Positions 19,975 to 30,540 of a stretch of DNA of 64,000 nt are shown here, piece after piece. The translations under genes were made by a program, and so were the position numbers. The stretch's first letter is position 1. Every line of letters starts with the position of its first letter. The notes below the pieces were generated by a model, which worked only from the letters and a program-made list of their open reading frames with translations, was not told the origin of the DNA and made no database searches. The stretch comes from Porphyra umbilicalis (taxonomy: Eukaryota; Rhodophyta; Bangiophyceae; Bangiales; Bangiaceae): the NCBI GenBank assembly GCA_002049455.2, contig KV918979.1:62001-126000 (forward strand), given 5' to 3'.

Positions 19975-20952
19975 TTGCTGTCTTGCCAATTTTGGCCGAT
20001 GTGGTCGAAGTCAAGACAGGGTCTCGGTCAACTGCCCATTGGTCGAACGAATTTATCCGGCTGAGTGCATGGCTGAGAAACAGTTTCGCACAGTTGATCA
20101 CCCCTCTTGACATCAGGGTTGCAAGTTTACGGTGTACTCATCCGCTGAGGGTTTCATTTCAGTATAATTATAGAAAGGCTGACAGTATAGTTTTAGTAAG
20201 CATTTGTGGAAGACTTATGCGTTCCACGTTCCAATATATATCAAAACTTATTCCGACCGTTTCGCCTCGCGATCTACATACCTTGTCACCGGCAATGGCG
20301 CGAGCTTACGGTGGCGCTGCGGGCGATGCCAGGCAGCCGTTTCGCGGGGGGGGGGGGAAGCTGCAGGCTATGTCAGGCAGCCGTTTCGCTGGGACGGGCG
20401 GCGCTGCGGGCAATGCTAGGCAGCCATTTCGCGGGGGGCGGCGGCACTGGCTGTGTCGCCAGAGCGCGTTGTGGCTGGAGCACTGGGGGAGCCTGCGGGC
20501 ACAGCTTCCGCCGGGAGCCCGTGCCTGCCCCGCACGCCACACTGCCCACCGCCTGCTCGAGCCCCCCTCCCAGGTGCACAGTGCTCATGCGCGGCCTTCG
20601 CCCACCGCCTACCCCCCTCCCTCCACATAAGAGCGGGGGACACAGCAGGGGCCCACTCCCCCCCACGTCCAGGCCACCCATCCCGCCACACCCGGACCAC
20701 TCCCACCCCCGACGCCCCCGCCCTCCCCCCTCCCCCAGAGCCGATTTCAATTAGAGTACTTAACTTCATCTTCACATGAGTGAATGGAAAGCAACTACCA
20801 AAACGTGGTGCACACGTTGCATAATTATAGTCTGCGGATCCATGGTTTGCATTAATACAGTGAAATTTTCAGGTGTATTAATCCGACTATAATTATCCCC
20901 TCTCAACCCTGCTTGACATCGATGGCATCGGCCAAAATTGGGAAGACAGCAA
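19975..20952. mobile_element. 978-bp TIR element, TTGCTG family
   Basis: Left end TTGCTGTCTTGCCAATTTTG, right end the inverted TTGCTGTCTTCCCAATTTTG, then both GCCGATG; similarity continues to about 45 bp. Flanked by TA (19973-19974, 20953-20954). No transposase inside. AT-rich shoulders and a GC-rich middle. Same terminal pattern as 7478-7906 and 37992-38391. Confidence 0.85.
20318..20450. repeat. short irregular minisatellite
   Basis: AGGCAGCCGTTTCGC recurs near 20330, 20370 and 20417 with G-runs between; three irregular copies about 40-48 bp apart, inside the 978-bp element. Confidence 0.6.
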
Positions 20953-20978
20953 TAACGAAAGCTTTGCCTTGTGGGGTA

Positions 20979-21477
20979 TGTACCATGGTTGGCATCGATT
21001 AAAATGATACATTATATTAAATCTAATTAATGTATGAATAATCTACCATTAATGCATTGACGACGTCATGCATTTTATTGCATTTTTGCATTTTTGCATT
21101 TTTGCATGGTGGCACCGGAGCGGCCGTGTCTTGGTCAAACGCCAAATGGCCCCAAGGCCGACTTGGAGGAGGCAGAGTGGTAGGGGGAGGGGGAGCCGCA
21201 GCGCGACGGGATCCACCGCTACTTCGGGGATGGTGGGGGTGGGAGAACCGCAGCGTCATGCACGCCGCAGCAGAGAAGGGGGGTTTCGCGCTGTGGAGGG
21301 GAAGCTGGTGGGCGTGACAGCAACAGCCGCGACGTCGGCGGCCACAGTGGCTGTTGGACCGTTGATTAAATCAGATAAAATGATCAATTAATGCAAATTT
21401 TACACTTTTTATAGATTAATCTATGCATTATTGCAAGTCCTCGGCCAGAATTTTTCATTTTTGCCAACCATGGTATG
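20979..21477. mobile_element. 499-bp MITE-like element
   Basis: Left end TGTACCATGGTTGGCA and inverted right end CATACCATGGTTGGCA (14 of 16), flanked by TA (20977-20978 and 21478-21479). AT-rich arms with ATTAATGCA words and a GC-rich core. Includes TTTTTGCA repeated three times near 21085. Non-coding. Confidence 0.7.
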
Positions 21478-21479
21478 TA

Positions 21480-21840
21480 CTGACACTGTGTGAGACGTCG
21501 ACATGGATCTGAGAATGTCAATAACGAAGCAAAATTCTGTTTCTGGCGAGGGGGGGGGGGGGGCGGGGCGGGCTGTGAGGGCGCCACGTGGAGTGCTTGG
21601 TGGGGGGTGGTGGGGGGGGTTTTGGGGGGGGGGCTAGGCTGGAATTCATATTGCGGCCACGTGCCTCAAAGCGATTTAGGTACTTGGCGACGTGGTCATA
21701 TGCACAGATCGTGTCTGCAGGCAAGTCTCGATGTCCAGCGGTGCTCTCGGTACCGGCTGCAAAGAGCTCCGCCTTGTCGGAGACCGTCTTGCCAGAGAAT
21801 CGGCGTTGCCGCGGAGGCTGCGTCTAGCAAGATGACTCAG
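21480..21840. repeat. dispersed repeat fragment
   Basis: The stretch CAAAATTCTGTTTCTGGCGAG followed by a long G-run (around 21531-21560) resembles CAAAACTTTGCTTCTGGCGAG plus G-run at about 23065-23095, so the two places share a repeat. The rest of this stretch holds no recognisable gene. Confidence 0.4.
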
Positions 21841-21845
21841 CTCTA

Positions 21846-22837
21846 CAGCCGTTCTCCCAAAAATCCCGCACTCAAACTGTTGCAAAAGAGTTCCAAATCG
21901 GCCTCTGCGGGGTCGTAGATAAGGTTGTCATTTTCCGATCGGTACGATTTTCTGTACCGTTAACCGGGCGGTATACCGGTATTCCGATATAGTATCGATA
22001 TCTCGGTATCATAATGTTTTAAGTAATTCCGATTCTCGGCACTCGACCGGGCTGCCCACTGTCCCTCAACCAGCGGAACCACACAGACTAAGCCCTTCCC
22101 AGGCCCACTCGACCCCATCCCTTCACCCCAACGCCCTTGTTTTCCAGCGCACGCCAAACCGCACCGTTTAATCATCACGCACCAAGGCAAGCAAGTTCAC
22201 AGCAAACTGCTCCCCCGTCCTGCTCCCAACCAAGTGGCGCAGGGGGAACTTGGCTGCGCGGAAGTTGCGCAACCGCCACACTACAAGCAGAGGAAGGCCA
22301 AAAGCAAAAGGGCAGGCAGAGGAGTGCAGAGGAGTGCGCGCACGGAGACAGGGTGCTCAACGGTATGGGTGGGGAAGCGGGAGAGCGTCGTGCACCTGCC
22401 GCTGTGCGAGGCAGAGCGCGGCGAGCGGCCGTCGCGCGGAGCTGTCCGGACTGGCGCCGCTTCGATCCGGTGCCTGGCGTCTGCGCCGCAGGCCCAGCTG
22501 AGCCAAAGCAAGGCTGCTTGGCCAGTGGCTGTGAGCAGGTGTGGCCACGGGGCCAGGTGGACTGGGGTGGTATGCCAGGCTGTGGTACCCGATGCGCAGG
22601 TCAGTCGGCAGGGGGGGGGGAGGTCTCCAAGCATTAAATACTTTATCATTACCGTACCGAATCATACCGACGTGTGAGCATCTGGAAATTACCGTTTACC
22701 GATCGGGATACCGACCGTTACCGATTTCGTGTCCCGACCGAATTTACCGATCAGCCAACCTGATCGTAGAGGCCGATTTGGAACTCTTTTGCGCAAATTG
22801 CAACTGTTGGAGTGCGGGATTTTTGGGAGAACGGCTG
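21846..22837. mobile_element. hairpin MITE, CAGCCGTTCTCCC family, carrying an insertion
   Basis: Arms beginning CAGCCGTTCTCCCAAAAATC are present at both ends in inverted orientation, flanked by TA (21844-21845 and 22838-22839). The arms are ~61 bp and match the bare 132-bp copy at 24757-24888. Removing the inner 844-bp element and one 7-bp duplication leaves 141 bp, i.e. the 132-bp form plus a 9-bp insertion in the right arm. Confidence 0.85.
21920..22763. mobile_element. 844-bp hAT-like non-autonomous element inside the hairpin MITE
   Basis: Bounded by a 7-bp direct repeat TCGTAGA (21913-21919 and 22764-22770). Ends TAAGGTTG and, inverted, TCAGGTTG. Both subterminal regions are dense in CGGTA/TACCG words pointing in opposite orientations. 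hAT elements make 8-bp duplications and have short-motif subterminal arrays, so hAT is the best guess; one duplicated base may have mutated. No transposase. The GC-rich middle has only random frames. Confidence 0.6.
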
Positions 22838-22839
22838 TA

Positions 22840-23680
22840 GGTTCGAACGGCACACAATCGGGGTGCCCCATGCGGCCATGTCCTGCGAGACCACAACGAG
22901 CACACTCGGGTTGATGAGGCTGGTGTACACATGCACGTGTAACTGGGAAGGCAGAGGTCAGTACAATCCATAGTGGACTGTTCATGTGGAAAAATCTTGC
23001 TACCTTTGCAGAAGAAAGCGGGCTCACATGAGATAGTACTGTATCTGAGCATCTCAAACACGAGGCAAAACTTTGCTTCTGGCGAGCGGGGGGGGGGGAA
23101 CTGGCTGTCTCTCCCCCCCCCTCGGTAGCCGCAGTTTCTACGCGCGCGCTTCTGCAGCTGACCACCCCCCCCCAGCTGTTGGCCGCGCCACTGGCTGTCG
23201 CTCCCACTGCTGGCGCCGCCCCCGCCGCTAGCCACCTCCCCACCGCCGGGCGGCACCCTTGCTGCCGGCAGCCGACCGCGCGGCCAGCCAGCCACCCCGC
23301 CTCTGGGCGACCCCCCCGCCTTTGGCGGCCGCCCGCGCTGCCGGCCACCACCCCAGCCCCTGGTCGCCGACCCCGCACTTGGCGGCCGGCCGCGCTGCCG
23401 GCCACCTCCCCCGCCGCTGGCCGCCGCCCCCGCCCCTGGCCGCTGCCCGCGCTTCCGGCTGCCGCCACTGCCCCTGGCCGCCGCCCCCGCCGCTGGCGAC
23501 CGCCCCCGCTGGCGGTCGGCGGCGGCGACCCCGACGCATGGGCGGTCGGCAGGAGAGCCGCGGCGGAAAGAGAAAGCAGTGGCGATCGGGGGAGGCAGCG
23601 GCGGTGGGGGACACATGGGCGGTGGGGGGGACCAGCGGCGGTGAGGGGGACCAGCCACGGTGGGGGGAAAGTAACAGAGG
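22840..23680. other. C/G-rich low-complexity sequence, no gene
   Basis: 23160-23560 is rich in CCGCC/CCCCC words forming degenerate ~60-bp blocks (GCCGGCCACC, GCTGGCCGCC). Overlapping open frames on both strands reflect composition. Confidence 0.5.
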
Positions 23681-23689
23681 TGGGGGGGA

Positions 23690-23965
23690 GCAGCAGCGGG
23701 GGAGGGTGCAGCAGCGGGGGAGATGCAGCAGCGGGGGGGGACAGCAGCGGGGGGGGACAGCAGCGGGGGGGGACAGCAGCGGGGGGGGGGCAGCAGCGGG
23801 CGGGGGAGGCAGCAGCGGGCGGGGGAGGCAGCAGCGGGCGGGGGAGGCAGCAGCGGGCGGGGGAGGCAGCAGCGGGCGGGGGAGGCAGCAGCGGGCGGGG
23901 GAGGCAGCAGCGGGCGGGGGAGACAGCAGCGGGCGGGGGAGGCAGCAGCGGGCGGGGGAAACAGC
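23690..23965. repeat. 15-bp and 19-bp G-rich minisatellite
   Basis: First about four ~15-bp units (GGGGGGACAGCAGCG), then about nine near-identical 19-bp units (GGCAGCAGCGGGCGGGGGA). Multiple runs of five Gs give strong G-quadruplex potential on the plus strand. Since 19 is not a multiple of 3, each frame reads through the same 19-residue Gly/Ser/Arg/Gln/Ala repeat, a composition artefact. Confidence 0.9.
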
Positions 23966-24756
23966 GACTACAGGGGGAGGTCAGCGAAGAAGCATCACTG
24001 CTGGGGGGAAGAGATGGGGGACGGGGGCAGGAGGGAGGTGGACCCTTCTAACATCATGCCAGAAACAGCGCAAAGGAAAGAAAGGCACTGACGACGGCAG
24101 GCGTAGCCGTTGTGGCAACCAGCTGAGGGGCCTGGCGGCAGAGCAGGCTGGAGATGACTCCACCAGGCAGTGTGAATGGACCCCCGCTGACAGCATCTCA
24201 GATCCAGTGTATTCGGCAGATCGACACTGACACTGCCCCGTCCAGTGGATCACTTGTTTTCTCTGACACTGTTCCATCCAGTGGGTTGTGACTCTGCGCT
24301 TCTCTTGTGGCCTACAACAGTTCTGCATATTTTTTTGCAAAGAAAACAACGTCTTATGTCTCCTACAGTACCATGTCCCCATTGTTTTCAACTTTGGTGG
24401 AGATCGGTTTGGTCTGGTCACCGCCGCGTTCCCCGCTGGCATGGGGTCCAAGAAGGAGGAGCGTACGGCACGTCCGGGCCGAACTCGACCAAAACACCAC
24501 TTTTTCAGAGAGACTCGTTTCTGATGCTCTGAAGGGTCCTGGGAAGGAAATAGTGAGTCGATAAGCGCACAAACGCTTCCTTACTTCTTTTTTCGCCCGT
24601 CCAATGTCACAGTGGCCAGATATGCCGCTACCTCCCGACGGTGCCGTACACATCTGCTGGCCAACCTTCTGTGTTCGTTGGCTGTGCTACATCGTATACT
24701 CTCCATAGAGACTAAAAAGCCACACCGGCACTGTCATAGGATCCCCACTGCACGTA
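23966..24756. other. no recognisable gene
   Basis: Mixed-composition unique sequence. Two related ~25-base strings around TGACACTG...TCCAGTGG occur near 24225-24290. No coding region is supported. Confidence 0.4.
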
Positions 24757-24888
24757 CAGCTGTTCTCCCAAAAATCCCGCTCTCCAACTGTTGCAAAAGA
24801 GTTCCAAATCGGCCTCTGCGGGGTCGTAGAGGCCGATTTGGAACTCTTTTGCAACTGTTGGAGTGCGGGATTTTTGGGAGAACGGCTG
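24757..24888. mobile_element. 132-bp bare hairpin MITE
   Basis: Consists only of two 61-bp inverted arms (58 of 61 bases match) around a 10-base loop, flanked by TA (24755-24756 and 24889-24890). Arms start CAGCTGTTCTCCC / CAGCCGTTCTCCC. The transcript would fold into one long stem. Same family as 21846-22837. Confidence 0.9.
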
Positions 24889-25139
24889 TAGTGTGCTTTC
24901 AGCCAACCCAGATACCCCAGTATCGCGCGTACGAGTCCCCTGCGCAGGTGCCATGCCACCAAACCATTCTAGGCCCTCCCTCACAGTCCCAGGAGATCCC
25001 CGCCCATTCGTAGCTGTAGGCCGTAACCCCTTGTAGGCGGTTGTATCACTGGCACCTACTGTTAAAAAGAGGTCACCATCGGCCCACTTTGTTCTGTACA
25101 ATGGTCTGTGGGGAAACCACAAACGCATGTTGCTATACA

Positions 25140-26330
25140 CATGGGTCTGCAAGCACCGCGCGCCCGGCGGCGTCGCCACTGCCGCAGCCCCCGGACCGTG
25201 CCCGCGAGCACACCCGGTGGCCGCGACGACGACGGCGGTGTGGTGGGCGGGGAACGGCAGGGGGAGGGAGGGAGGGGCGAGGGAGGGGGGGGGGAGGGGG
25301 GTGATGGGGTGGCGACCGCCCGGCGTCGAGGAACCGCGCCGGCAGCTTGGCGGCGGCGGCGTGGCGGCGGCGTTGCCGGCCCCCCCACACCGCGCACCCG
25401 CCGGACCGTGCCCGCGGGCACACCCGGTGGCCACGACGACGACGGCGGTGTGGCCGGCGGGGGACGGCAGGGGGGGGAGGGAGGGGCGAGGGAGGGGGGA
25501 GGGAGGGGGAAGGGAGGGAGAAGGGGTGGGGGCGACCGCCCGGCGACGAGGAGCCGCGGCGGCGGCGGCGTGGCGACGGCGCTGCTGGCGCCCCCCCACA
25601 GCGCACCCGGCGGCGTCGCCGCCGCCGCAGCCGCCAGACCGTGCCCGCGGGAACACCCGGTGGCCGCGACGACGACGGCGGCGAGGCCGGCGGGGGATGG
25701 CAGGGGGAGGGAGGGAAGGGGGAAGGAGTGGGGAGGGAGCGAAAAGGGGGGGTGACGACTGCCCGGCGACGAGCAGACGCGGCGGCGGCGTGGCGGTGGC
25801 GGCGTGGCGGCGGCGCTGCCGGCCCCCCCCCTCCCCGCACCCGCCGGCGTCGCCGCCGCCGTAGCCGCCAGACCGTGCCCGCGATCACGCCCGGTGGCCA
25901 CGACGACGACAGCGGTGTGGCCGGCGGGGGACGGCAGGGGGAGGGAGGCAGGGGGAGGGAGGGGGGAGAGAGGGGGGAGGGAGGGGGGAGGGGGGGGGGC
26001 GCCCGCCTGGCGACGAGGAGCCGCGGCGGCGGCGGCGTGGCGGCGGCGCTGCCGGCGCCCCCCGACCGTGCACCCGGCGGCGTCGCCGCCGCCGTAGCCG
26101 ACAGACCGTGCCCGCGGGCACACCCGGTGGCCGCGTCGACGACGGCGGTGTGGCCGGCAGGGCACGGAAGGGGGAGGGAGCGAGGGGCGAGGGGGGGGGG
26201 CGACGGGTACCCGCGGCGGGCACCCGCGGCGGCAGCGGCGCGGCGGCGGCGCGGCGGCGGCGCGGCCGGCGCCGCCCCACCCCGCACCCGCCGGCGTCGC
26301 CGCCGCCGCAGCCGCCGGACCGTGGGTGCA
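25140..26330. repeat. ~233-bp GC-rich satellite array
   Basis: ACCGTGCCCGCG (or a close form) recurs at about 25195, 25405, 25638, 25872, 26105 and 26319, spacings 210-234 bases. Each unit has a GACGACGACGGCGG block, a long G/A-rich run and a GCGGCGGCG block. Five to six copies. Because 233 is not divisible by 3, the large minus-strand open frames (>490 codons) that overlap here in different frames are not credible proteins. Confidence 0.85.
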
Positions 26331-27077
26331 GTGCGGCATAGCACCCCGCGGCCATATCGACCGAGAGGTGGGAGGGGAGGGGGCGGAGCGCGGGGGCCGT
26401 AGCCACGCGTGGGGGTGGGACCGCACAACCGGTGCCCGTGCGCCCAGCCGACGACCGCGATACCCGGCTGGCGTTTGGTGGTCGGGTGGTGCCGGACGGG
26501 GGAGCAGTTCCAGTTCCAGGGTCGGGGGGGAGGCGGAGCAAGGCAACGCCCGGGGGACGAAAGCGCGGCATCGGGCGTGGGGGGGGGGGGCGGGCGGTGG
26601 GCGCGGCGGGGACGGCAGGCAGAGGAGGGATCGGGGAGGGTACGGTGGACGTGCTCATGGTCATGGAGGTCATGACCACAGGCAACTACGTATTGTCGCT
26701 GGGGCACGTGTCACCCTCCGTGGCAGCTGATGTCCCCACCCGTGGCACCTGGTGGCACCTGGTGCCGGGCGGCGGAGGCCGCCCGGCGTCGCCGCCGCCG
26801 GTCGATCCGCGAGGAGCTCGAGCTCCTCGCGGGTCTGAGAGCGCAGAGAGCTGGAGCCATGCGACAAATTAAAAATACAGGCACGGCCCCCCTGCCGTCG
26901 ACGCTTTGGCGCGCGGCTAAAAAAAACAACCAGTATACACTCGAAGACAAACCGACTTTGAGGGACGTCGGGGAGTAGGTCACCCTCCTGCCCCCCCTCG
27001 ACTTAGACTTGAGCCCCAGCCGACTGCCTTGCGTTACCCCGCCACAGCCAACCTTCGCCTTCCCCTGTCTATGTAGC
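26331..27077. other. no recognisable gene; includes 26-bp palindrome
   Basis: GC-rich spacer. A perfect palindrome with core GAGCTCGAGCTC spans 26807-26832. The part next to the secreted-protein gene (26950-27077) would be its 3' flank; no clear polyadenylation signal is seen. Confidence 0.5.
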
Positions 27078-27677
27078 TTAGCGACCGAGGACCTTGGCAC
27101 CCATCGCGGTTACCGCCTGCATATCCGAGTTGCTCAGGTGCTGGGCGCACGTTTTGAAGCCACCACTCTCCAGCGACGTCAAACGCATCAACTTGTTGTT
27201 CTCGTCCAAAACCGTCGCGCGGATCGTGTACGTCACGTGGCATTTGCACCTCTTCCAGCCCAACCCCACTTTCGGGCAGGAGCGGTGATAGATGGTCGCG
27301 CAGTAGGTCTCACGAACATTTGAAGAGATGGCCTTCTCGAGGGGGAGCGCCGGGCGGGTGCACTTACCGTGGTCGCTCTTGTAGCCCTGGATGCCGCTCA
27401 CGGACGTGGTCACGACAATGCCAGGAACGCTCGGCTGGAAGGGGATGGCGAACGCGTACCTGCCGTTCGTGGTCGTAAGGCGCTCGTGACTCAAGTCGCG
27501 GACGACTTGACCGCGGAAGCTGATCTTCGTTTCCCACGTAACCGTGACGGAGGACATCAGCTCGTCGCCCAACAAGACCAACACCGCGGCACGTCCGGCG
27601 ACGGTGGCGGGCGCCGTGGCGGCCGTCACCGCCGCCAGCGCGACGGCGACCAGAAGAGAAAGCCCGACCTTAACCAT
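27078..27677 (-). CDS. small secreted six-cysteine protein
   Basis: A clean single-exon frame of 199 codons from ATG 27677 (MVKVGLSLLVAVALAAVTAA) to TAA 27078-27080. The first ~25 residues are a typical signal peptide. The mature part is of balanced composition, unlike GC shadow frames: a beta-rich middle (VTWETKISFRGQVVRDL, YAFAIPFQPSVPGIVVTTSV), then six cysteines (KCTRP, TYCATIYHRSC, RCKCHVTY, TCAQH), enough for three disulfides. An upstream in-frame extension exists, but the ATG fits the signal peptide best. I recognise no family; extracellular or cell-wall location is inferred from signal peptide and cysteines. Confidence 0.7.
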   Translation of the reverse strand: MVKVGLSLLVAVALAAVTAATAPATVAGRAAVLVLLGDELMSSVTVTWETKISFRGQVVRDLSHERLTTTNGRYAFAIPFQPSVPGIVVTTSVSGIQGYKSDHGKCTRPALPLEKAISSNVRETYCATIYHRSCPKVGLGWKRCKCHVTYTIRATVLDENNKLMRLTSLESGGFKTCAQHLSNSDMQAVTAMGAKVLGR

Positions 27678-27819
27678 AGTGCAAAGACAGGTGGAACGCC
27701 TGAACAGTAAACAAAAAGGAGGTGCGCTGTCTTGGTAGGCGAGCAAAGGGGAGTGCGGGGGTGGTGACGGCGGTGAGCGGTGAATGAGATGGGATGGTCC
27801 CGCACCAGCCGCCGACATG

Positions 27820-28440
27820 GCCGCTACTAGGCGGGTTTTGTAGTCGCAACACCCCCATCGCGCACCTGTGTCGCGCCGCCCTCAGATGCAGGCCTACACG
27901 GGCCGCGCCCGCCGCCGACAGACACCGGGACAGCACCGTCGGCCACAAGGCGGTGAGCGCCAAACCCAGTGGATCGGGCGGACACCAGTGGTCCTCCAGC
28001 AAGGCAGCCCTTGTCACCGCTGTCCGCTGAAGCGGCATCGAGCTTGAGACCCAGGGCGACGCGACCCGCAGTCGACTACAACCAGACAGCCGTCCGTCTT
28101 TCGCCGTCACCCTCGGAAAAACAAGAAAGCGACGGCAAAGCAAAGCACCGCAGCAACTGGTTGTTGACGTTGAGGCAGATGCGGCGAGATGGTAGTGCCC
28201 CTTCGACGGTGGCAGCATGGGTCACCTCCATCTCGCCTATCCACTTACCTGGCGTCCAATGGTCCACCCCAGTGACGGCGCACCCGGAAGCCCACGAATC
28301 TCCGAGAGCTGGCCGTCATCCAACGCCACCAAGGCGAAACCAGGAGAGACAACACACAGCACCGTTGCCGGTGGGTGGACGCGCACTCTCGACAGTGCCA
28401 GCACACTAAATGAATTCTAATAATCTCATTGGCTGGGAGC
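27820..28440. other. no recognisable gene
   Basis: Upstream flank of the secreted-protein gene and unique sequence beyond it. Open frames on both strands lack motifs. It presumably contains the promoter, but no box is identifiable. Confidence 0.45.
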
Positions 28441-28442
28441 TA

Positions 28443-29056
28443 TGGTGCGTGTCCCGAAAAATGAGACATGCGCGTTTTCTGAAGGACTGACACATCACTG
28501 CACGGGGTACGAGAAAATTCTCGACTGGCCTCCATGGAAAGAGCCTCTGCCGACGCGTGCTTGGCTGACAACTCCTTAATACCCGCCTGTGGGCACTGTG
28601 CTGTGGACCTCTCAGATAGCCCCGATCTTGGAGCTAGTCTTTTTCAGGTTCTTGGGGTTAAAGGTTTGCAACGCCAAAGCTCATGTGCCAACTGGAGCTT
28701 CGATCAGGGGTGTTCCAAATCGTGTTTTCCTCCCAGGGGGCTACATGGCGGTCTATTTCACGTTTTTACTGGCAAGGTGGTGCCCGTTTCTTCGTGCACA
28801 AACTGTCAGCACGTGCCTGCTCTAGTATCTGTGCAATTGATTGAGCCGCGTGATCGTCACCTGTCGAAGTTGCAATGAATGACACATTCCCCCATGACTC
28901 GTCAGGATGTGCCGCCTCTGCTAACACTGTCAGGGGCTGTCCTGGAAGCACAGTGGGACCGAGTGGGTCACATTTCATTGTCGGACCGTTGCAGAAGGCC
29001 AGTGGGCCGAGAAAAAAAGAAAAAACCGCCATGTCTCATTTGTGGGACACGCACCA
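28443..29056. mobile_element. 614-bp TIR element (TGGTGCGTGTCCC ends)
   Basis: Ends TGGTGCGTGTCCC...ATGAGACATG, inverted at the right side, ~40 bp of similarity with a small gap. TA flanks both ends (28441-28442 and 29057-29058), within a slightly longer AGCTA/TAGCT symmetry. AT-richer interior, no coding capacity. A MITE of unknown superfamily, TA-type. Confidence 0.75.
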
Positions 29057-29895
29057 TAGCTAGTGGACAAGTGCAAAGATTCCTTACAGTTCGTTCCCAC
29101 AACAGCTAAAGTGCATTAAAAGTATACACAAGTCGACAGCATGCTTCCCAAACATGTTGGATATTGGTGAAAAGTAAACCAGGAGATCCAGCACATGCTC
29201 ACCGCTTTCGTTATTCTGTGCTTCTGGTCTAAGTTGTGCTTTAATGGCAGGAGGAAGTTGCTCCAGTTCTCAAGTCTTCGCGCGGAATTTCGGCGCTTGC
29301 GCGACGGCACCTGCACCACCGTGTCTGTCGGGGTGTAGTTCTTAATGACAGCATTCACTTTTGCTCTGAGCCTCCAGGGGCGGGCAAAGTATCACCCCCC
29401 ATCGGACGCTGTCAGCATCCCCTGGAGCAGGCGAAGCACCCTCATTAGTCCATTCACAGCTCGACTGACGGCAATGTGGGTTGGCCCGGAACGTGCCAAA
29501 TCAGATAGGCAGCTGACGTTCAGTGGGCCGGAATCAAACTTCGTCTGACCGAGTCATTCGCGACTGGGGCACATCTAAATTCCGCTCGGCCGACCCATTT
29601 CCCGCACTGACCGGCATTGGTGCGGCTAATGGCACTGGTTTCCGTGACAATCCTCACAACAATTCAAGCTGATAACCCGACAGACTGATTTACGGACCGC
29701 TCCCTTCGAGCAGGTCGCGCTGCCTTTTCCTTGTGGGCAACGTCGGGCATGCGGGTTCCCCCGTGTCCTCTGGTGGGCTCCCGCGCGACCCCTGGAGGAT
29801 TCCCCCGCGCTCCCTCTCGGTCGGTGGCGCAAGCTCCACAGCGTCTTGCCCTTCGCCGCCGCTTCGACCTCCCCACCCGCCGCCGCCTCGACCTC
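29057..29895. other. no recognisable gene
   Basis: A minus-strand frame at 29116-29358 (NWSNFLLPLKHNLDQKHRI...) has non-random composition but no family match I can make. The remainder is featureless. Confidence 0.35.
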
Positions 29896-30410
29896 CCCAC
29901 CATCCCCACCCGCCACCCAAGGGGCGCCCCCGCGCTGCTCTCTGTCGCCTTCTCCGCCGCTGTCCATTCCCGCCCGCCACGGACGCGGCACCGCCGCCTT
30001 CCTCAGCGTGCGTCCCCCTCCGACCCTGCCCGCTGCCTGCGGCGCGGCGCCACCTTTCTCTTCGTGCTGCCCCGTCCCTCTCCGCCGCCGACGGGGCGGC
30101 GTCACCTTTTCGGGTGCGCATCCCCCTCGCCGCCGGCCATCCGAGGAGCGCCGCGTGATTGCTGGGCGTCTCCCTGGCCTCCGCCGCCCGTTCCCGCACG
30201 CCAACGAAGACGAGGCACCGCCACATTCCTCCGCGTGTGTCCCTCGCCGCCCGTTAGCTCTCGCCCGCCACCGACGGGGCACCGGCGCGTTCCTTGGCGG
30301 TCGTCCCCCTCAGTCCCTGCCCGCCGCCGACGGGTCACCGCCACCGTTCTCAGCGTGCTTTTCCCTTTCCGCTCGCCGCCGACGGGGCGTTGCCGCGTGA
30401 TGTCCGTGTT
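29896..30410. repeat. degenerate ~60-bp GC-rich tandem repeat
   Basis: Words CCCGCCGCCGACGGG(G/T)C and CACCGCC..TTCCTCAGCGTG recur every ~60-65 bases with much divergence (about eight blocks). Open frames on both strands are due to this repeat. Confidence 0.6.
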
Positions 30411-30540
30411 GGCTGGTGTCGTGCAGACGATCTTCTCCGTGCGCAGGTCGACGGCCATGGACTCGCTGTCGTGGTGTGTGATGTCGGCCGGGACGAGCTG
30501 AACGACGTCGGTCGGGACAGGCTCGACTCTATCATCAAGA

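Noticed and set aside
23690-23965. CRISPR-like array
   Set aside because: Direct repeats have no spacers and the genome is eukaryotic; it is a minisatellite.
22744-24230. Several 290-320-codon frames on both strands
   Set aside because: Arise from C-rich low complexity and the 15/19-bp minisatellite, and run through transposon ends.
25062-26707. Two minus-strand open frames of about 490-520 codons, Pro/Arg/Ala-rich
   Set aside because: They overlap in different frames across a 233-bp satellite whose period is not a multiple of 3; no motif, no start context. Composition artefact.
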